Of a stretch of 64,000 bases of DNA, positions 62,494 through 64,000 are shown in pieces. The DNA is taken from positions 1 to 64,000 of the forward strand of contig NZ_VCDI01000004.1 in the NCBI RefSeq assembly GCF_005844085.1. Reading direction: 5' to 3'. The translations under genes and the position numbers were made by a program. The notes beneath the pieces are model-generated. The model searched no databases. It saw only the letters and a program-made list of their open reading frames with translations, and was not told the DNA's origin. Position 1 is the first letter of the stretch; each line of letters opens with the position of its first letter. The stretch comes from Lichenicoccus roseus. GTDB lineage: Bacteria > Pseudomonadota > Alphaproteobacteria > Acetobacterales > Acetobacteraceae.

Positions 62494-64000
62494 ATGACCG
62501 CCTCGCTGACCCGGCGCGTCGACGAGCTGCTGGCCGGGGCGTTCGCCGCCTGCGGCCTGCCGACCGAGACCGCGCGGGCATCACGTGCCTCGCGGCCGGA
62601 GCTGGCCGACCTGCAATGCAACGGCGTGATGCCGCTGGCCAAGGCCGCCGGCCGCAATCCGCGTGAGCTTGCCGCCGCGATCGCGACCGCCCTCGGCGAG
62701 CGGGCCGAATTCGACGAGGTCGGCGTCGCCGGTCCCGGCTTCCTGAACCTGCGCCTGTCCGCCGGCTTCCTCGCCGAATGCGCGGCGGCGCAGGCGTCAG
62801 ACCATGCCCATGCCGGCATCGAGCAGGTCGACACCGGCCTGGTGATGCTGGATTTCGGCGGCCCGAACGTCGCCAAGCCGCTGCATGTCGGCCATCTGCG
62901 CACGCTGGTGATCGGCGAGAGCCTGCGCCGCATCCTCGACGCGCAGGGCGTGCGTACCCTGTCCGACACCCATCTCGGCGATTGGGGCCTGCAGATGGGC
63001 ATGCTGCTGTCGGAGCTGCGCCTGCGGTTTCCCGACCAGCCGCCGGGCACCTTGCCGCCGCTCACCGAGCACGACCTGCAGGTGCTGTATCCGGAGGCGG
63101 CTGCCGCCTGCCGCGCCGATCCCGCCCGCATGGACGCGGCGCGCGCCGCCACCGCCGCGCTGCAGGCCGGCGACCCGGATGCATACAAGGTGTGGTCGGA
63201 GCTGCGCCGGATCTCGCTCGAGGCGCAGACGCGCGACTTCGACCTGCTGGGCGCGCATTTCGACCTGCTGCTGGGCGAGAGCGACGTGCAGCCACTGATC
63301 CCCGGCATGATCGCCGACCTGCGCGAGCGCGGCATCGCGGTGGAGAGCGAGGGCGCGCTGATCGTCGAGGTGGCGACGCCCGACGAAGCCAAGCCGATGC
63401 CGCCGCTGCTGCTGGCGAAGTCGGACGGCGCTGCACTCTATGCGACCACGGACGTGGCGACGCTGCTGGCGCGCAAGCGCGAGCACGATCCGGCGCGCAT
63501 CATCTATGTGGTGGACCAGCGCCAGGCGCTGCATTTCGAGCAGGTGTTCCGCGCCGCCCGGCGGGCTGGCTACGCCGATGGCATCGAGCTGATCCATGCC
63601 GGCTACGGCACCGTGAACGGCCCCGACGGCAAGCCGTACAAGACCCGCGAGGGCAATGCCGCGCAGTTGTCCGACCTGCTCGGCGATGCGATCGAGCGGG
63701 CGGCGGAGCGGCTGCCGGAAACCACCCCGGATGCCGAGCGCGAGACGCTCGCCCGCCTGGTCGGACTGGCGGCGGTGAAGTTCGCCGACCTCTCCTCGTT
63801 CCGTACCTCGGGCTACATCTTCGACGCTGAACGCATGGTCTCGTTCGAGGGCCGCACCGGGCCGTATGTGCAATATGCCTGCGTGCGCATCGGCTCGATC
63901 CTGGCAAAGGCCGCGTCGCAGGGGGCGAGTGCGGGACCGATCGCGGTGACGGCGCCGGCCGAGCGTGCGCTGGTGCTGGAATGCGCACGGCTGCCGGACG
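62494..64000 (+). CDS. argS: Arginyl-tRNA synthetase, 5' part
   Basis: Starts at ATG 62494 (AGGGA upstream) and runs off the right edge; 502 codons are visible without a stop. The N-terminal Add-1 domain (about 1-100) is followed by the class I catalytic core with GPNVAKPLHVGHLRT (HIGH-type motif) at about 128, and DTHLGDWGLQMG. KPYKTREGN near 379 replaces the KMSKS loop as usual for ArgS. The C-terminal anticodon-binding domain begins near 450. It charges tRNA-Arg, including the CCG tRNA in this window. Confidence 0.95.
   Translation, partial: MTASLTRRVDELLAGAFAACGLPTETARASRASRPELADLQCNGVMPLAKAAGRNPRELAAAIATALGERAEFDEVGVAGPGFLNLRLSAGFLAECAAAQASDHAHAGIEQVDTGLVMLDFGGPNVAKPLHVGHLRTLVIGESLRRILDAQGVRTLSDTHLGDWGLQMGMLLSELRLRFPDQPPGTLPPLTEHDLQVLYPEAAAACRADPARMDAARAATAALQAGDPDAYKVWSELRRISLEAQTRDFDLLGAHFDLLLGESDVQPLIPGMIADLRERGIAVESEGALIVEVATPDEAKPMPPLLLAKSDGAALYATTDVATLLARKREHDPARIIYVVDQRQALHFEQVFRAARRAGYADGIELIHAGYGTVNGPDGKPYKTREGNAAQLSDLLGDAIERAAERLPETTPDAERETLARLVGLAAVKFADLSSFRTSGYIFDAERMVSFEGRTGPYVQYACVRIGSILAKAASQGASAGPIAVTAPAERALVLECARLPD

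Noticed and set aside
1-64000. CRISPR array, prophage or insertion sequence
   Set aside because: No regularly spaced repeats, transposase, integrase or phage structural genes were found on either strand.

Overview
The window is GC-rich chromosomal DNA from an alphaproteobacterium, most probably a member or relative of the Acetobacteraceae. The clues are a fused transaldolase/glucose-6-phosphate isomerase inside a pentose-phosphate operon, a CtrA-like response regulator at the left edge, a short-form 6-phosphogluconate dehydrogenase, many GTG/TTG starts, and heavy use of stop/start overlaps (ATGA, TTGA, TGATG). No insertion sequence, phage gene or CRISPR array was seen. The family assignment is inference from gene content, not from a search.

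Left part (1-12 kb): the start of a CtrA-like regulator, class I fructose-bisphosphate aldolase, a periplasmic trehalase, a LOV (blue-light) histidine kinase divergent from a single-domain response regulator, a TonB-dependent receptor with a small secreted protein, and a GT87-type membrane glycosyltransferase. Next comes the most striking unit: a stand-alone photoactive-yellow-protein homologue (Y46, E50 and C73 match Tyr42, Glu46 and the chromophore Cys69 of PYP) whose stop codon overlaps the start of an intact PAS-PAS-GGDEF-EAL protein. It reads as a light-to-c-di-GMP module. A tRNA-Arg(CCG) and a lipoprotein alpha/beta hydrolase follow.

13.2-24.2 kb (+ strand): a zinc-finger protein, then polA, a Sco1-like copper chaperone, and a complete peptide-type ABC importer (two tandem substrate-binding proteins, two permeases, two ATPases). 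From polA onward the genes abut or overlap.

24.2-47.1 kb (mostly - strand): a chemoreceptor with a C-terminal PilZ domain, a Tat/lipobox molybdenum oxidoreductase divergent from a PRC-barrel protein, and a four-gene cassette (DUF2064 transferase, GT-C membrane protein, radical SAM/SPASM enzyme, GT2). Further upstream on the same strand lie yaiI-like, gntK, rpiA, pgl, two tandem HAD phosphatases, zwf, gnd and tal-pgi. Directly upstream of tal-pgi is a decayed transketolase with a large internal deletion, a frameshift and a stop. An RND efflux pump and its adaptor precede it.

47.2-64 kb: NDH-2, a metallo-beta-lactamase-fold hydrolase, and a trehalose-from-glycogen operon (glgX/treX, treZ, treY). 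Then come an ankyrin protein, a TetR regulator divergent from an amidase with a 20-bp perfect palindrome in between, an M20 amidohydrolase, a PEBP-family protein, hisC, a 61-residue coiled-coil protein, and argS running off the right edge.
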